Assembly (NCBI RefSeq): GCF_005280275.1
Contig: NZ_CP040021.1
Span: forward strand, 2,505,001 to 2,569,000
Direction of reading: 5' to 3'
Source of the DNA: Salinivibrio kushneri
GTDB lineage: Bacteria > Pseudomonadota > Gammaproteobacteria > Enterobacterales > Vibrionaceae
DNA length: 64,000 nucleotides
Shown: positions 6,535 to 18,354 of the stretch, in pieces
How the letters are laid out: the number at the start of each line of letters is the position of its first letter
Numbering within the stretch: the stretch's first letter is position 1
Made by a program: the position numbers and the translations under genes
The notes under the pieces: generated by a model
What the model was told of the DNA's origin: nothing
What the model saw: only the letters and a program-made list of their open reading frames with translations
Database searches by the model: none

Positions 6535-8277
6535 TTAAGGGGCGACCGCCGTTAAAGGAAAAACAATCGGTAACAAGGTGAGCACTACTGCGGAATACAC
6601 CACAGATAACGGTAATCCCAGACGCAAATAATCACGTAGCTGGTAATTGCCCACGCTGTATACCAATAAATTGGTTTGATACCCGTAAGGGGAAATAAAA
6701 CTGGCACTGGCGCCAAACAGCACCGCCATCACAAAAGGCATAGGATCAACCCCATACCCTAGCGCCAAGCTATAGCCCAGCGGGAAAGCCAGCGCCGCCG
6801 CGGCATTGTTGGTGATAAGCTCGGTCAGTAACAAGGTCAGCAAGTACACCGCCACCAGCGCTCCTATCGCGCCTCCTGCGCTAAAGGTCGCCATAAACCA
6901 ATCACTAAAACGTGCCGACAGCCCTGACGCCAACATCAGTTGTGCCAATGTCAGCGCCGCGCCGACAATCACCACCACCTCAACGGGAAAGCGACGTTGT
7001 AAATCGTGCAAAGAGATAATGCCGGTGACCAGCAACACCACCAAATACGCGGCTAAGCCATTGAGCAGTGGCATCGGGGTGAGCAAGGCCGCGCCAATCA
7101 CTGCGACAAATCCTGCCAGTACCGCAACGCTTTTCCGCTCGGAAAGACGGGTACTGGCTTCCAAACCATTAAAGAGCACGAATTCACGCCGCAGCGCTTG
7201 GCTGTCTTGGCGAAAGGTTTTGCCCGGCACCAACACCAGCGTATCGCCGGCATGCAAAGGAATGTTGCCCAGTCCCCCATCGAGTTTTTCATGGCCGCGG
7301 CGAATGGCGACCACCACAGCATCAAAGGTCTCGCGAAACCGGGCGGCTTTGAGGGTTTTGCCACAAATGCTGGCGCTGTGGCTCACCACCACCTCAATCA
7401 AATTTTGCCCATCAATGTGATGCTGGCCGAACAAGGTCAAGCCAGGGATCTCTTGTAAGGTCGCAACACTTTCCACATCGCCGGCAAACTGCAACTTATC
7501 ACCGGCCAATAACGGCGTCTCCGGACACACGGGCGCAATGACGCCGTCTTGACGATGAATTTCGGCCAAGTACAAACGCCGTAGTGCTCGCAAGCCATTG
7601 TCTGCCACGCTTTGCCCACATAGGGGCGAGTCGGCGGCTAGCCGCGCTTCGAGCACATACGGCAAGCTCTCTTCTTGTTCACCATCCTGGCGTGGCAACC
7701 GGTAGCTGAACGGAATTAACACCAACAATCCTGCCACCAGTGCGGCGGCACCGATGACCGTTGGTGTGAAAAATCCCAAACTGGGTAATCCCGCCCGCTC
7801 AACAAAGCTGTTCACAATGAGATTGGTCGACGTGCCAATCAGCGTCAGGGTGCCGCCGAGAATGGCGCTGTATGACAATGGGATCAAAAGCTGCGAGGGT
7901 GAGTGACGTCGGTTGCGCTTGATTGCGCCAATCATGGACACCACCACCGCAGTGTTATTGACCAGCGCCGACAGCAGCGCACTTGAGATGCCTAATTTAG
8001 CAATCACAGTGGGGAGTGCGCCGTGCGACGCCTGTCGCGCGACCCAGCTGGTCAGATGGGTTTTCTCTAGCGCACAAGAAACCAAAATCAGCAATACCAA
8101 GGTCAGCAGTGATGGCGCGGTAAAGTTCGCCGTCAGCGCTTCAACCGAGGTCAGCCCAGTTTGGAACGCCACAAACGCGGCCCCCGCAAACAAGAGCGCA
8201 GGCTTTAATCGAGTGAGCACCAAGCCGGCGACAATCGCCACCAGCAAGGTGAGTACCGTGGTTTCCTGCCAACTCAT
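6535..8277 (-). CDS. SLC13-family permease with TrkA-C domains, likely sulfate uptake
   Basis: This is a 580-residue membrane protein of the divalent anion:sodium symporter (SLC13/CitT) family. It has hydrophobic segments at both ends and a cytosolic middle part (about 205-375) carrying two RCK_C/TrkA-C domains. Family marks include [38 protein letters not shown] and the mirrored [17 protein letters not shown] and [19 protein letters not shown] near the C-terminus. It lies three bases from cysN, inside the sulfate-activation operon, so sulfate is the natural substrate. That is inference from context. The same gene order is known in Vibrio. Confidence 0.88.
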   Translation of the reverse strand: MSWQETTVLTLLVAIVAGLVLTRLKPALLFAGAAFVAFQTGLTSVEALTANFTAPSLLTLVLLILVSCALEKTHLTSWVARQASHGALPTVIAKLGISSALLSALVNNTAVVVSMIGAIKRNRRHSPSQLLIPLSYSAILGGTLTLIGTSTNLIVNSFVERAGLPSLGFFTPTVIGAAALVAGLLVLIPFSYRLPRQDGEQEESLPYVLEARLAADSPLCGQSVADNGLRALRRLYLAEIHRQDGVIAPVCPETPLLAGDKLQFAGDVESVATLQEIPGLTLFGQHHIDGQNLIEVVVSHSASICGKTLKAARFRETFDAVVVAIRRGHEKLDGGLGNIPLHAGDTLVLVPGKTFRQDSQALRREFVLFNGLEASTRLSERKSVAVLAGFVAVIGAALLTPMPLLNGLAAYLVVLLVTGIISLHDLQRRFPVEVVVIVGAALTLAQLMLASGLSARFSDWFMATFSAGGAIGALVAVYLLTLLLTELITNNAAAALAFPLGYSLALGYGVDPMPFVMAVLFGASASFISPYGYQTNLLVYSVGNYQLRDYLRLGLPLSVVYSAVVLTLLPIVFPLTAVAP

Positions 8278-8280
8278 GGT

Positions 8281-9705
8281 CTATCCCAGTTGACGCAGAT
8301 CCCGCGCTTGCCAATGCGGAAAGTGCTTGCGGATCAGCTGGTTTAACTCAAGCTCAAACGCTGAGAACGACGAGGTGGTTTGCGGCTGCGTCTCAGCCAC
8401 ATGACGGATCATCCCCGCGCCGACCGTCACATTGGTGAGGCGATCAATCAGGATAAAGCCACCGGTATTCGGGCTATCGTGATAGGTATCCAGCGGCACC
8501 GCTTCGCTCAGGGTCAAGGTGCAACGACCAATGCCATTGAGCGGCAAGGTGTCTGCGTCATGGGTGTTAAGCGTATTCACATCCACCCCATAGGACAGCG
8601 CCTCAACCTGTGCCGAGGTTTTCTTGCTGGCCAACTTAATCTCGTATTCGCGCCCCGGTGCCAGTGGGGTTTGTGTCATCCACACCATGTCGGCGTCAAA
8701 CCGTTGACCCACCGCCACGTCATCATCCGCTCGCACCAAGAGATCGCCACGCGAAATATCAATTTCTTTATCCAGAGTGAGGGTAACCGCTTGACCACTA
8801 AAGGCAAATTCTCGGTCACCGTCAAAGGTGACGATGCGCGCGACCTTCGCGGTAAGCCCAGAGGGGAGTACCTTAACCTCATCACCCACATGCAACTCGC
8901 CACTGGCAAGGGTGCCCGCGTAGCCGCGAAAGTTCAGATCCGGTCGATTGACATACTGCACCGGAAAACGGAACGCACCCGTCCCGCGCGATTTTTCAAT
9001 GTCGATGGCTTCTAGCTGGCTGAGCAGCGGCTCGCCTTGGTACCACGCCATCGCGTCACTGGCATTGACCACGTTGTCGCCTTCCAGTGCCGACAAGGGC
9101 ACCATAGATACCGACAAGCCGGGGTTGAGCTGATCGGCAAACGCCAAATACTGCTCTTGAATTTCATCAAACCGAGCTTGGCTATATGCCACCAAATCCA
9201 TCTTGTTCACCGCTACCACAAAATGCTGAATACCCAGCAAGTTAGCGATATACGAGTGGCGACGAGTCTGATCCAAGATGCCGTGGCGCGCGTCGATTAA
9301 GATCACTGCCACATCACAGGTCGACGCACCGGTGGCCATATTACGGGTGTACTGCTCATGGCCTGGGGTATCGGCGATGATAAACTTGCGCTTGGAGGTG
9401 GAGAAATAGCGATACGCCACATCAATGGTGATCCCCTGCTCGCGCTCGGCTTGTAGGCCGTCTACCAATAGCGCCAGATCCGGTTTCTCGCCCGTGGTGC
9501 CAACACGCTGGCTATCGGCATGGACAGCAGCCAGTTGATCTTCATAAATCTGTTGCGAGTCATGCAGCAAACGGCCTATTAAGGTCGATTTACCGTCATC
9601 GACCGAGCCACAGGTCAAAAAGCGCAATAAACTTTTGTGTTGGTGCTGTTGCAAGTAACCTTCAATACCCAGATCGGCCACCTGTTGTTGAATTGCTGGA
9701 TTCAT
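8281..9705 (-). CDS. cysN: Sulfate adenylyltransferase subunit 1 (GTPase)
   Basis: CysN is the GTPase subunit that drives the CysD-catalysed formation of APS from ATP and sulfate. The 474-residue protein is EF-Tu-like, with the G1 motif GSVDDGKS at 33-40, the G3 motif DTPGHEQY at 111-118 and the G4 motif NKMD, followed by the two beta-barrel domains. No CysC kinase domain is fused to it; that activity is supplied by the separate cysC gene. It begins nine bases after cysD. Confidence 0.96.
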   Translation of the reverse strand: MNPAIQQQVADLGIEGYLQQHQHKSLLRFLTCGSVDDGKSTLIGRLLHDSQQIYEDQLAAVHADSQRVGTTGEKPDLALLVDGLQAEREQGITIDVAYRYFSTSKRKFIIADTPGHEQYTRNMATGASTCDVAVILIDARHGILDQTRRHSYIANLLGIQHFVVAVNKMDLVAYSQARFDEIQEQYLAFADQLNPGLSVSMVPLSALEGDNVVNASDAMAWYQGEPLLSQLEAIDIEKSRGTGAFRFPVQYVNRPDLNFRGYAGTLASGELHVGDEVKVLPSGLTAKVARIVTFDGDREFAFSGQAVTLTLDKEIDISRGDLLVRADDDVAVGQRFDADMVWMTQTPLAPGREYEIKLASKKTSAQVEALSYGVDVNTLNTHDADTLPLNGIGRCTLTLSEAVPLDTYHDSPNTGGFILIDRLTNVTVGAGMIRHVAETQPQTTSSFSAFELELNQLIRKHFPHWQARDLRQLG

Positions 9706-9714
9706 GACTGCTCC

Positions 9715-10623
9715 TTAGAAATAACCCTGACGCTTCTTGCGCTCCATGGACCCGGACTGATCGTGGTCGATCGCCCGCCCTTGACGCTCACTCGAGGTGG
9801 CGACCAACATCTCTTCGATGATCTCTGGCAAGGTATTGGCATGTGACTCGACTGCCCCGGTTAATGGGTAGCAGCCCAGGGTGCGAAAACGCACCGATTT
9901 ATGGGTCACGGTTTCGTCGGGCCCAATCGGCATCCGCGCATCATCCACCATGTACAAGGTGCCATCGCGCTCTACCACTGGGCGCTCGGCCGCTAAATAA
10001 AGCGGAACAATGTCGATGTTTTCCAGATAGATATATTGCCAAATATCGAGCTCAGTCCAGTTAGAGAGCGGAAACACGCGAATACTCTCGCCTGGGTTCA
10101 CTTGCCCGTTATAGTTGCGCCACAGCTCTGGCCGTTGGTTTTTCGGATCCCAGCGATGGTTCTTATCGCGGAACGAATAGACACGCTCTTTGGCGCGGGA
10201 TTTTTCTTCGTCCCGACGCGCGCCGCCAAACGCCGCATCAAACTTATGCTGATCCAGCGCCTGCTTCAGCGCTTGGGTTTTCATGATATCGGTGTGCTTG
10301 TCGGAGCCGTGATCAAAAGGATTGATCCCCTGAGCCATCCCTTCTGGGTTTTTGTGCACGATCAGATCCAGCCCGAGCTCCTTGGCAGTACGATCGCGAA
10401 AGGCAATCATGTCGCGAAACTTCCAGTCGGTATCGACATGCAGCAGCGGAAACGGGATCTTTCCGGGGTAAAAAGCTTTGCGCGCCAAATGCAGCATCAC
10501 TGACGAGTCTTTGCCAATCGAATACAGCATCACGGGGTTATCAAACTCCGCCGCGACTTCCCGCAGTATATGAATGCTCTCGGCTTCTAACTGCTGGAGG
10601 TGTGTGAGTGTTTTTGCATCCAT
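9715..10623 (-). CDS. cysD: Sulfate adenylyltransferase subunit 2
   Basis: CysD is the catalytic ATP-sulfurylase subunit and pairs with CysN. The 302-residue protein is an ATP-pyrophosphatase with PP-loop SIGKDSS at 35-41. Conserved segments include [47 protein letters not shown] and the C-terminal [23 protein letters not shown] region. It follows cysG by 12 bases. Confidence 0.96.
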   Translation of the reverse strand: MDAKTLTHLQQLEAESIHILREVAAEFDNPVMLYSIGKDSSVMLHLARKAFYPGKIPFPLLHVDTDWKFRDMIAFRDRTAKELGLDLIVHKNPEGMAQGINPFDHGSDKHTDIMKTQALKQALDQHKFDAAFGGARRDEEKSRAKERVYSFRDKNHRWDPKNQRPELWRNYNGQVNPGESIRVFPLSNWTELDIWQYIYLENIDIVPLYLAAERPVVERDGTLYMVDDARMPIGPDETVTHKSVRFRTLGCYPLTGAVESHANTLPEIIEEMLVATSSERQGRAIDHDQSGSMERKKRQGYF

Positions 10624-10635
10624 CCTAACTATCCT

Positions 10636-12063
10636 TTAAGCGAAGTTAACCACAGCGGTGGGGGCTTGCGTGGGGTCGGCATCGCTTACCGCGCGCCCCT
10701 CGCCAAACCATGTCAGCTGACCGGCGAGTGCCGCCACTTCACCCACCACGATGAGCGCGGGCGACGCAGCTTGCTCCGCCAGCGACGGTAAGTTATTGAG
10801 TTGACCGGTAAACACTTTCTGCTCCGGACGCGTGCCGTTTTCAATCACCGCCACAGGCGTATCCGGCGATCGACCGTGAGCCATCAGTTGGCTTTGAATA
10901 TGGGCCGATTTCATCAATCCCATATAAATCACCAAGGTCTGACGTGGGCGCGCTAACGTCGCCCACTCCAAGGTGTCTTGTTCTTTTTTCAAATGACCGG
11001 TAATAAACAGCGCGGTCTGGGCGTGATCGCGATGAGTGAGCGGAATACCGGCATAGGCCGTCGCCCCAGCAGCAGCGGTGATCCCGGGTACCACTTGAAA
11101 AGAAACACCGGCGTTGGCAAGCGTTTGTAATTCCTCACCACCGCGGCCAAACATGAAAGGATCGCCCCCTTTTAAGCGCACCACCCGTTTTCCGGCTTGA
11201 GCATGCTCAACCAACAGACGATTAATGTCGTCTTGGCTCACACTGTGGTAGCTCGCCCGTTTACCCACACAAATCAGCTCTGCGTCTCGGCGGCACAGCT
11301 CCATAATCGGCTCAGCCACTAGGTAGTCATAAAGCACCACATCGGCTTGCTGCATCAATTGCAACGCGCGCAAGGTCAATAGCCCAGGATCTCCCGGACC
11401 GGCGCCAATCAAGGCCACTTCGCCTTGGGTGGTGATTTGTCCACTCAGCTGCTCCAGCGCCTGCTCGGCTTGCTGGTGTTTGCCTGCCGCGACTAAATCG
11501 GCAAACCGACCACTAAAGGCGGCCTCCCAGAATTTGCGCCGGCCGGTCAAAGTCGGAATGCGCGCTTTCAGTTTGTCGCGAAACGCACCCGCCATCGCTG
11601 CCATCTTGCCGATATGCTGGGGCACTAGGGTTTCAATCTTCTCACGGAGCATCCGCGCCAATACTGGCGCTTTGCCGCCCGATGAGATGGCAATAATAAT
11701 GGGAGAGCGATCCACTAATGAGGGGACAATAAAGCTGCATTTGGGGGTGTCATCGACGACATTGACCAAAATATTGCGGCTGTCAGCGGCAGTGGAGACC
11801 AGCTCGTTGACTAAAGCATTATCGGTCGCCGCAATCGCCAACATGTTTCCGTCCAGATGATCGGGACGAAACGCCTCGCGCAACACCGTCAGCTTTCCTT
11901 GCGCGTGTGCCTCCGCAAGTTCATGGTCGACGTCAGGCGCAACCACAGTGACCGCTGCGCCTACCTTGAGCAACATGCGCGTTTTGCGCCATGCCACTTC
12001 GCCGCCGCCAACGACGAGGCAAGGACGATGTTTCAGCTGAGCAAAGAGGGGAAGATAATCCAT
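10636..12063 (-). CDS. cysG: Siroheme synthase, trifunctional CysG
   Basis: CysG makes siroheme, the cofactor of sulfite reductase, from uroporphyrinogen III by two methylations, an NAD-dependent oxidation and iron insertion. The 475-residue protein has an N-terminal dehydrogenase/chelatase half with Rossmann motif [11 protein letters not shown] (about 17-27). The C-terminal half is the methyltransferase, with [31 protein letters not shown] and [12 protein letters not shown] 12063 is preferred: it gives the usual MDYLPLF start, and an upstream frame would add 11 residues. It is the first gene of the operon, so siroheme and sulfate activation are co-controlled, probably by CysB, although I cannot define a CysB site. 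Confidence 0.94.
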   Translation of the reverse strand: MDYLPLFAQLKHRPCLVVGGGEVAWRKTRMLLKVGAAVTVVAPDVDHELAEAHAQGKLTVLREAFRPDHLDGNMLAIAATDNALVNELVSTAADSRNILVNVVDDTPKCSFIVPSLVDRSPIIIAISSGGKAPVLARMLREKIETLVPQHIGKMAAMAGAFRDKLKARIPTLTGRRKFWEAAFSGRFADLVAAGKHQQAEQALEQLSGQITTQGEVALIGAGPGDPGLLTLRALQLMQQADVVLYDYLVAEPIMELCRRDAELICVGKRASYHSVSQDDINRLLVEHAQAGKRVVRLKGGDPFMFGRGGEELQTLANAGVSFQVVPGITAAAGATAYAGIPLTHRDHAQTALFITGHLKKEQDTLEWATLARPRQTLVIYMGLMKSAHIQSQLMAHGRSPDTPVAVIENGTRPEQKVFTGQLNNLPSLAEQAASPALIVVGEVAALAGQLTWFGEGRAVSDADPTQAPTAVVNFA

Positions 12064-12196
12064 GATCGCGCATTCCCTTGATGACAATGCAGCCACTATA
12101 TCGCCCCATATCTATTACTTGAAATTCTATAAATTCATTTTTTATTCTTTTTTGTGCTTAATAGAGTGAGCGTCACGATAACGGAAAGGATTAACG

Positions 12197-12235
12197 ATGA
12201 CTGAGATCGCAAAGCGTGCAAGATCCTTATGTTAG
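12197..12235 (+). other. Possible 12-codon leader ORF upstream of cpdB
   Basis: ATG 12197 opens a 12-codon frame (MTEIAKRARSLC) ending at TAG 12233-12235. A good ribosome site, AAAGGA, lies six bases before it. The frame ends 110 bases before cpdB. No clear attenuator with a T-tract follows, so a leader-peptide role is speculative. Confidence 0.25.
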
Positions 12236-12345
12236 GCAGCAATCAAGACTGATAAGCCGATCAATCGCACAGCTTTTCAGGTATGAGAAACGGCATAATT
12301 CATCTGCCTGATAACTAACGCACACTTTTCACTGGAGACTCTGTT

Positions 12346-14310
12346 ATGCGTTTACTGCCTTCTGCTGTTGCCACCGCGGTGGTTGCCGGCCTGTTTGCCG
12401 CCTCTGGTACGGCGTTTGCCGACACCATTAACCTGCGTGTGATTGAAACTACCGACATTCACACTAATGTGATGGATTACGACTACTACAAAAACAAACC
12501 GTCACAAAAAATCGGCTTGGTTCGCGCCGCCACCGTGGTCAAACAAGCCCGCGATGAAGCACAAAACGCGCTATTGGTGGATAACGGTGACCTTATTCAA
12601 GGCAGTCCGATGGGCGACTACATGGCGAGCAAAGGGATCAAGCCTGGCGAAGTACACCCAGTGTACAAAGCGATGAACTTGCTCAATTATGAAGTGGGTA
12701 ACATCGGTAACCATGAGTTCAACTACGGCTTAGCGTTCTTAAAAGAGTCGATTAACGACGCCAACTTCCCGTATATCAACGCCAACGTATTTGATGCGGA
12801 GACTGGCGCGCACTACTTTGACCCGTATTTAATTAAAGAATACCAACTCAAAGACGAAGACGGTGATACCCACACCATCAAAGTCGGTTACATTGGCTTT
12901 GTCCCGCCACAGATCATGACTTGGGATAAAGCCAACCTTGAAGGTAAGGTCATCGCCAAAGACATTAAACAAACTGCTGAAAAACTCGTCCCAGAGATGA
13001 AAGCTAAGGGGGCAGACGTGGTGGTGGCCATCCCACACTCTGGTATCTCCCAAGCGCCATATAAAACAATGGCCGAAGATTCCGTGTATTACCTCACCGA
13101 TGTCGACGGCATTGATGCCATTGCCTTCGGTCACTCGCACGCCGTATTCCCAAGTGACGACTTTGCCAATATTCCTGGTGCCGATATTGAAAAAGGCACC
13201 ATCAACGGTGTGGCCAGTGTAATGGCCGGCCGCTGGGGGAGCCATGTGGGGGTGATTGATCTCGCCCTCGAGCAAGTGGACGGCCAATGGCAAGTCACTG
13301 ATAGCAACGCACATGCGCGGCCGATTTTTGACCGCGCCAACAATAAAGCATTGGTTGAAGCCGATGAGGCGATGCTTGACGTGGTAGAGGCCGATCATAA
13401 AGCCACACAAGATTTTGTGAATCAACCGATCGGCAAAGCCAATGATGTGATGTACTCCTACTTAGCATTGCTCCAAGATGATCCGACCGTGCAGATTGTT
13501 AACCTTGCTCAGCAAGACTATGTCGAGCGCATGATCCAAGGCGACCCGGATTTGGCTGATCTTCCGGTTGTCTCTGCCGCTGCGCCCTTTAAGGCCGGTG
13601 GACGCAAGAACGATCCGACCAACTTTACCGAAGTAGAAGCCGGTCAGCTCACCTTCCGCAACGCCGCCGACTTGTATTTGTACCCCAATACCTTGGTGGC
13701 GCTGAAAGTCTCTGGCGCCGAACTCACCCAATGGCTGGAGTGTAGCGCCGGCCAGTTTAATCAAATCGAACCAAACGCAGAGCAGCCGCAATCGCTGATC
13801 AACTGGGACGGTTTCCGCACCTATAACTTTGATGTGATTGATGGGGTGGAATACCAAATTGATATCACCCAGCCCGCGCGTTACGACGGCGATTGTAATG
13901 AAGTGAACCCAGACGCATCACGGATCGTCAACCTCACCTATCAAGGCGAGCCGGTTGACCCCGAGCAAACCTTCTTGGTGGCGACCAATAACTACCGTGC
14001 CTACAGTGGTAAGTTCCCTGGCACCGGCAGCGATCATATTGCCTTTGCCGCGCCGGATGAAAACCGTACCGTGGTCGCTAACTACATCAGTCGCGTGAGT
14101 GAAGAGGAAGGTGAGGTGACCGTTAGCGCTGACAATAACTGGTCGATTGCCCCGATTAAGGGAGAGGCCGTGGTGCGCTTTGAAACCTCCCCGAGTGCGC
14201 AAGCGGCGCAGTTTATCGAGCAAAAAGGCCACTGGTCGATGACGCGAGAAGGGAAAGATGCGGTCGGATTTGCCGTTTATCATGTTGATTTAGGCCAACC
14301 TCGCCAGTAA
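12346..14310 (+). CDS. cpdB: 2',3'-cyclic-nucleotide 2'-phosphodiesterase / 3'-nucleotidase
   Basis: CpdB is a periplasmic enzyme that opens 2',3'-cyclic nucleotides and dephosphorylates 3'-nucleotides, allowing growth on external nucleotides. The 654-residue protein has a signal peptide (1-25, ending AFA). The metallophosphoesterase domain shows [34 protein letters not shown] and [10 protein letters not shown], all metal ligands. The C-terminal 5'-nucleotidase domain follows (from about residue 350), including [19 protein letters not shown] is TGGAG. A strong terminator follows at 14338-14366, so it is monocistronic. Confidence 0.95.
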   Translation: MRLLPSAVATAVVAGLFAASGTAFADTINLRVIETTDIHTNVMDYDYYKNKPSQKIGLVRAATVVKQARDEAQNALLVDNGDLIQGSPMGDYMASKGIKPGEVHPVYKAMNLLNYEVGNIGNHEFNYGLAFLKESINDANFPYINANVFDAETGAHYFDPYLIKEYQLKDEDGDTHTIKVGYIGFVPPQIMTWDKANLEGKVIAKDIKQTAEKLVPEMKAKGADVVVAIPHSGISQAPYKTMAEDSVYYLTDVDGIDAIAFGHSHAVFPSDDFANIPGADIEKGTINGVASVMAGRWGSHVGVIDLALEQVDGQWQVTDSNAHARPIFDRANNKALVEADEAMLDVVEADHKATQDFVNQPIGKANDVMYSYLALLQDDPTVQIVNLAQQDYVERMIQGDPDLADLPVVSAAAPFKAGGRKNDPTNFTEVEAGQLTFRNAADLYLYPNTLVALKVSGAELTQWLECSAGQFNQIEPNAEQPQSLINWDGFRTYNFDVIDGVEYQIDITQPARYDGDCNEVNPDASRIVNLTYQGEPVDPEQTFLVATNNYRAYSGKFPGTGSDHIAFAAPDENRTVVANYISRVSEEEGEVTVSADNNWSIAPIKGEAVVRFETSPSAQAAQFIEQKGHWSMTREGKDAVGFAVYHVDLGQPRQ

Positions 14311-14337
14311 TTAACACAGAAAGATAAATAGCCTTTG

Positions 14338-14366
14338 AATACCGCAGCCTGTCTGCGGTATTTTTT
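14338..14366 (+). terminator. Terminator after cpdB
   Basis: A 10-bp stem (AATACCGCAG/CTGCGGTATT) with a 5-base loop is followed by six T residues. It is a classic Rho-independent terminator. Confidence 0.9.
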
Positions 14367-14389
14367 ATGTTCAATCAAGAGGAAATGAC

Positions 14390-14857
14390 ATGGAATGGCA
14401 ACAGGCAACCTTTGATGCGCTGGATACCCGCACCTTATTCACACTGATGAAATTGCGTGTCGATGTGTTTGTGGTCGAGCAAGCCTGCGCCTATCCAGAG
14501 CTGGACACGCACGATACCGCGTCAGATACCGTGCATTTAATGGGCTGGCTAAACGGCGAGCTTGCCGCCTATGCCCGCATTCTCGCCCCTGGGGTAAGTT
14601 ACTCAGGGAGCAGTATTGGTCGCGTGATTATTGCGCCCACTCATCGCAACGGGCAATGGGGTCATCAGCTGGTCCGCCAAGCCATTCAAGTATGCCAACA
14701 ACAATGGCCCGAGCAGAATATAGAAATAGGCGCTCAAGCACACTTACAACGCTTTTACCAAAAACACGGTTTTGTCGCGTTTTCCGACGTTTACTTAGAA
14801 GATGGTATCCCCCATATCGATATGCGTTTAGCTGTCAGTGAGACGTCTGCCGTTTAA
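14390..14857 (+). CDS. elaA: ElaA-family GNAT acetyltransferase
   Basis: This 155-residue protein matches the ElaA family of GCN5-related N-acetyltransferases. Typical segments are LFTLMKLRVDVFVVEQACAYPELD, YARILAPG, IGRVIIAPTHRNGQWGHQLV (acetyl-CoA binding) and the C-terminal FYQKHGFVAFSDVYLEDGIPHIDM. Its substrate is unknown. RBS AGAGGA precedes ATG 14390. It has a terminator on each side and is probably monocistronic. Confidence 0.9.
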   Translation: MEWQQATFDALDTRTLFTLMKLRVDVFVVEQACAYPELDTHDTASDTVHLMGWLNGELAAYARILAPGVSYSGSSIGRVIIAPTHRNGQWGHQLVRQAIQVCQQQWPEQNIEIGAQAHLQRFYQKHGFVAFSDVYLEDGIPHIDMRLAVSETSAV

Positions 14858-14859
14858 GC

Positions 14860-14892
14860 AAAAAAATCCCGCTGAATCAGCGGGATTTTTTC
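14860..14892. terminator. Bidirectional terminator between elaA and the chemoreceptor gene
   Basis: A 10-bp stem (AATCCCGCTG/CAGCGGGATT) with a 3-base loop is flanked by an A-tract on the left and a T-tract on the right. It can end the two convergent transcripts. Confidence 0.9.
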
Positions 14893-14910
14893 ATCTATTG
14901 GCGGTTCGAC

Positions 14911-16542
14911 CTATTTAGTTAGACGGAAACGCTGCATAGTGCTTTGCAGTGATTGCGCCAATTGGCTCAGTTCGCTACAGGCTTGCGCGGTTTGATCGGC
15001 GCCACCCGCCACTTCTTGGGCTGAGTCATTGATGCGCTCGATATTGCGGCTTAGCTCATCCGCTACCGAGTCTTGCTCACCACAAGCACTGGCGATCTGC
15101 ATACCCATATCAGCAATATTTTCCACTGAGGTTTCAATCCCACGCACCAATTGCTGCGCCTGATCGCCCTGCTCCACACATTGCTCGATGCTCTCACAAC
15201 TTTGGGTGGTAGCATTGCTAGCCTGAGTTGCAAACTGCTGCAGTTTCTCAATGATGGTGGTGATTTCACCGGTCGAGTCTTGCGTCCGGCCCGCCAGGGT
15301 GCGCACTTCATCCGCGACCACCGCAAAGCCACGACCAGACTCACCCGCACGCGCCGCCTCAATTGCCGCGTTCAAGGCCAACAAGTTGGTTTGCTCAGCG
15401 ATATCACGAATCACATCCACCACCATGTTGATTTGTTTCGACTGCTGATCCAACTCATTAACGGTATCGCCGGTTTGACGCATGTCCTCGGCAACTTTAC
15501 GAATCGAAGCTACCATACCGTCAATGTCTTGTGCGCCCATGCGAGACTGCTCACTCGCTTCATTGGCTGCGGTGGATGAGCTCTCGGTGTTCTGCGCCAC
15601 ATCCGCCACGGTGGCTTTCATTTGTGCCATCGCGGTCGCCACTTGCGACACTTCGTGTTGCTGATTTTGCATCCCGCTTGAAGTTTGGCTCGATACCGCA
15701 CTCACCTCTTCCACCGAACTGCTTAGCTGGGTTACCGCGGCAATCACTTCTTCGATTAAGCTGCGCAGGCTGTCTTGCATGGTGATACTGGAATCGGCCA
15801 ATTGACCCATTTCATCATTGCCAATCTGGCTACGATCCAACTGGTAAGTTAAGTCGCCCTTGGCAATCGCAGACGATTGCTCCATCACTAAACGCAACGG
15901 ATTGATGATCGCACGAGTGAACACCACTGCCACCACAATCATAAAAGCGATCACTGCAAGCAGTACTCCGATAATGGTCATGCTCACCGTCGACACTTGA
16001 TTCAGCATGGAGGTGCGGTTTGAGGTAATAAAACCTTGAGTCAGCTCAGACATTTCTTTAAGCGATTTCTCCAACTGGCCAAAGGTGCCGAACGAGTTAG
16101 ATAGGATTTTTTGTGCCGCGGTCAGTTGCCCGTCTTCAACAAGGTCAGGAAAAGCACTGAGCTCTTGATTATATTGATCCCAATTGTTCTGAATACGACT
16201 GAAAATGGCTTTTTCATCATCGTACCAAAGGGTTTCTTCATACGCATCGAGCGCACGGCTGTAATCGCGCTTCATGACATCGATTTCGCCCAAGATTTCA
16301 CGTCGTTCTGCTGGATCGTCAAAGGTGAGCACCGCATACTGATCTTGACGAATAAGAACGATTTCTTTATTGAGTCGCTCGATCTCAAGCACTGCAGGGA
16401 GGGTATCGTCCGTAAAGTTCAGCATATTATCGCGCATACCGCTGACTTGGGTAAAAATGTAAAACCCAAAGATCACCACAGCGATACCAATGAGGGAAAA
16501 AGCCGCGGTAAACTTTTTACCAATAGATAGATTTTTCAACAT
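14911..16542 (-). CDS. Methyl-accepting chemotaxis protein
   Basis: This is a 543-residue transmembrane chemoreceptor. TM1 is at about residues 10-32, and a periplasmic helical-bundle sensor domain of the 4HB type follows (about 33-185). TM2 is at about 186-210, then a HAMP domain (ending near 265) and a methyl-accepting signalling domain with the hallmark hairpin tip [20 protein letters not shown] and [13 protein letters not shown]. It signals through CheA/CheW to the flagellar motor. It lacks a C-terminal CheR-docking pentapeptide (it ends QRFRLTK). ATG 16542 gives the standard [11 protein letters not shown] start; an upstream start would add seven residues. The ligand is unknown, and no neighbour suggests one. 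Confidence 0.93.
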   Translation of the reverse strand: MLKNLSIGKKFTAAFSLIGIAVVIFGFYIFTQVSGMRDNMLNFTDDTLPAVLEIERLNKEIVLIRQDQYAVLTFDDPAERREILGEIDVMKRDYSRALDAYEETLWYDDEKAIFSRIQNNWDQYNQELSAFPDLVEDGQLTAAQKILSNSFGTFGQLEKSLKEMSELTQGFITSNRTSMLNQVSTVSMTIIGVLLAVIAFMIVVAVVFTRAIINPLRLVMEQSSAIAKGDLTYQLDRSQIGNDEMGQLADSSITMQDSLRSLIEEVIAAVTQLSSSVEEVSAVSSQTSSGMQNQQHEVSQVATAMAQMKATVADVAQNTESSSTAANEASEQSRMGAQDIDGMVASIRKVAEDMRQTGDTVNELDQQSKQINMVVDVIRDIAEQTNLLALNAAIEAARAGESGRGFAVVADEVRTLAGRTQDSTGEITTIIEKLQQFATQASNATTQSCESIEQCVEQGDQAQQLVRGIETSVENIADMGMQIASACGEQDSVADELSRNIERINDSAQEVAGGADQTAQACSELSQLAQSLQSTMQRFRLTK

Positions 16543-16948
16543 GGAAAAGCGAGTCCTCAACAAAATAGTGATTAGCGTGTTAATGCCTAGACATCCATGT
16601 TGAGGCGGGCTTGCGTGTCTGTCCTACACAGCGGCACGAATGCTAGCACAAAAAATAACCAAAGCGTGATGAAAGACTCATTATTTTTGCAAAAAGTCTG
16701 TCATACAATGATGGCTGATTGAGTAGACATTCTTGCCCTGAACAGCAACTTATCCCTTTTCCGCCCCAATGGTGTAGCGTATTCGACCCTATTGACCGAT
16801 TTATAAAAAGTAGATCAAAAATCGTCCGGCAGCGACTTTAATCACACATCGATTAGAAAAAAGATAGAACAAGACTTAGATAAAGCGAGGCTGAGTACCG
16901 AAAGCACCCTGTTACTGTGCTTTCGGTTGGATTCTTGACATCAAAAGA
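16543..16948. other. 406-bp intergenic region between the chemoreceptor and OapA-domain genes
   Basis: This region should hold the promoter of the chemoreceptor gene at its left end. Near the right end a 10-bp hairpin (CCGAAAGCAC/GTGCTTTCGG, 16898-16926) may end the OapA-domain gene. I see no gene, tRNA or repeat in it. Confidence 0.5.
16898..16926 (-). terminator. Terminator-like hairpin after the OapA-domain gene
   Basis: A perfect 10-bp inverted repeat with a 9-base loop lies 22 bases past the stop of the OapA-domain gene. The T-tract on the minus strand is poor, so the terminator is only probable. Confidence 0.5.
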
Positions 16949-17572
16949 CTAACGCTGGCGAGCAAACCCGCCATCAGACAAACGGAAATAGAGTACCGAT
17001 TGCCCTTTCTCGGTTTCGATTTGCAGAATATCTAACGCACCACTCTGTGTACGCTTAAAGCGGATCCACTGCCCTGGCTGGATGCGACTAATCGGCTTTC
17101 CCTCACCTTCAATATTAGCAATCGCATACAGATCGGTTAACGCTAAATCGTAGCGACGAAAGACTTTGGCCAGCGTGTCACCGGGCTCAATTTGATGGCT
17201 CACCCAAGGGCTATTTTCTGTTTTTTCAGCTTGTTGAGTCGCAGGTTCAGCGGTTGACGCCGCGACGGACGAATCATCTTGCGACGCAGACGACGCATTC
17301 GTCCCCGTATTCAGGGCGACGGGTTGACGAGTTTGCGGCGAGGGGGCTTTGGGCGAGGGGCTGGGAAGCATAGCCAACACCAATACAATCGGGATCAGCA
17401 CTATCAATAGGCGTCGATGTAACACAGGAAGACGTCGCCAAAGCTGTTTTAACGGCTCCAAACCACGTAGACCATGGTTCAAGTGGGGCCGGTTTGTCCA
17501 CTTCGCGTTAAGTTTCTCTCGCCATCCAGCACGCAGTTTGTTCCAGTGTGAACGCATTGCTGTTAACTTCAT
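16949..17572 (-). CDS. OapA-domain envelope protein (YtfB-like)
   Basis: This 207-residue membrane protein resembles opacity-associated protein A and E. coli YtfB. A cytosolic basic N-terminus is followed by one transmembrane helix (about residues 57-76, [15 protein letters not shown]). A Ser/Thr/Pro-rich linker follows, then a C-terminal LysM-like OapA domain ([31 protein letters not shown] and [12 protein letters not shown]), expected to contact peptidoglycan glycan strands. ATG 17572 has GGAG before it; a longer frame would add 27 residues. YtfB has a link to cell division. It is divergent from fklB, as ytfB is in E. coli, which supports the assignment. Confidence 0.82.
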   Translation of the reverse strand: MKLTAMRSHWNKLRAGWREKLNAKWTNRPHLNHGLRGLEPLKQLWRRLPVLHRRLLIVLIPIVLVLAMLPSPSPKAPSPQTRQPVALNTGTNASSASQDDSSVAASTAEPATQQAEKTENSPWVSHQIEPGDTLAKVFRRYDLALTDLYAIANIEGEGKPISRIQPGQWIRFKRTQSGALDILQIETEKGQSVLYFRLSDGGFARQR

Positions 17573-17697
17573 TGCCACTCCGCGCATGTTTTGTTGTTTT
17601 GTCCTCATCTTGGACGCCTTATTGGCACAAAAGTTTACCCACGAAACCATCACCTGTTATCCTTTCACACTTTATTGACGCAAAAAAGAGAGACGTT

Positions 17698-18318
17698 ATG
17701 TCTGACGTACAACTGGAAACTGTCGAGCAGAAGGCGAGCTATGGCATCGGCCTACAAATGGGTCAACAGCTTGCCGGTAGCGGCCTAGAAGGCTTGCACG
17801 TTGATGCGATTGCAAAAGGCATCAGCACCGCGCTAGCTGGCCAAATGCCAGAGATTGAAATTGACGACATCAATAACGCATTGCGTGAGCTTCACACAAA
17901 AGCGGAAGAAGTTCGTCAAGAGGCTGCAAAAGCACAAGCGGCAGAAGGCGATGCCTTCTTGGCAGATAATGCCAAGCGTGAAGAAGTGACTGTGACAGAG
18001 TCAGGTTTGCAGTACGAGGTGCTGGTACAAGGTGACGGCGAGATCCCAACCAGCGATAAGCAGGTGCGTGTTCACTATCACGGTCAATTGGTTGATGGCA
18101 GCGTATTTGATAGCTCAGTCACGCGTGGCGAGCCGGTTGAGTTCCCTGTAACAGGTGTGATTAAAGGTTGGGTTGAAGCCCTGCAAATGATGCCGGTTGG
18201 CTCTAAGTGGAAGCTGTATGTACCACAAGATCTGGCCTACGGCGAGCGTGGCGCTGGCGCAGCCATTCCTCCGTTTGCCGCTCTTGTGTTTGAAGTTGAG
18301 CTACTCGACATCCTGTAA
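17698..18318 (+). CDS. fklB: FKBP-type peptidyl-prolyl cis-trans isomerase FklB
   Basis: FklB (FKBP22) catalyses cis-trans isomerisation of prolyl bonds during protein folding. The 206-residue protein has an N-terminal dimerisation helix region ([19 protein letters not shown]) and a C-terminal FKBP domain with [38 protein letters not shown] and [25 protein letters not shown]. No signal peptide is present, so it may be cytosolic as FklB is. ATG 17698 has AGAGAG before it; the longer frame lacks the family start. A strong bidirectional terminator follows. Confidence 0.95.
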   Translation: MSDVQLETVEQKASYGIGLQMGQQLAGSGLEGLHVDAIAKGISTALAGQMPEIEIDDINNALRELHTKAEEVRQEAAKAQAAEGDAFLADNAKREEVTVTESGLQYEVLVQGDGEIPTSDKQVRVHYHGQLVDGSVFDSSVTRGEPVEFPVTGVIKGWVEALQMMPVGSKWKLYVPQDLAYGERGAGAAIPPFAALVFEVELLDIL

Positions 18319-18354
18319 TCGCTGACTGAATACAAGCGCCCAAACAGGAATGAG

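Noticed and set aside
6806-7420. 204-aa plus-strand ORF over the SLC13 gene
   Set aside because: Its composition (Ser/Thr/Ala) mirrors the opposite strand of hydrophobic codons, so it is a shadow.
8380-9015. 211-aa plus-strand ORF over cysN
   Set aside because: It lies antisense to conserved cysN codons, with no ribosome site or recognisable domain.
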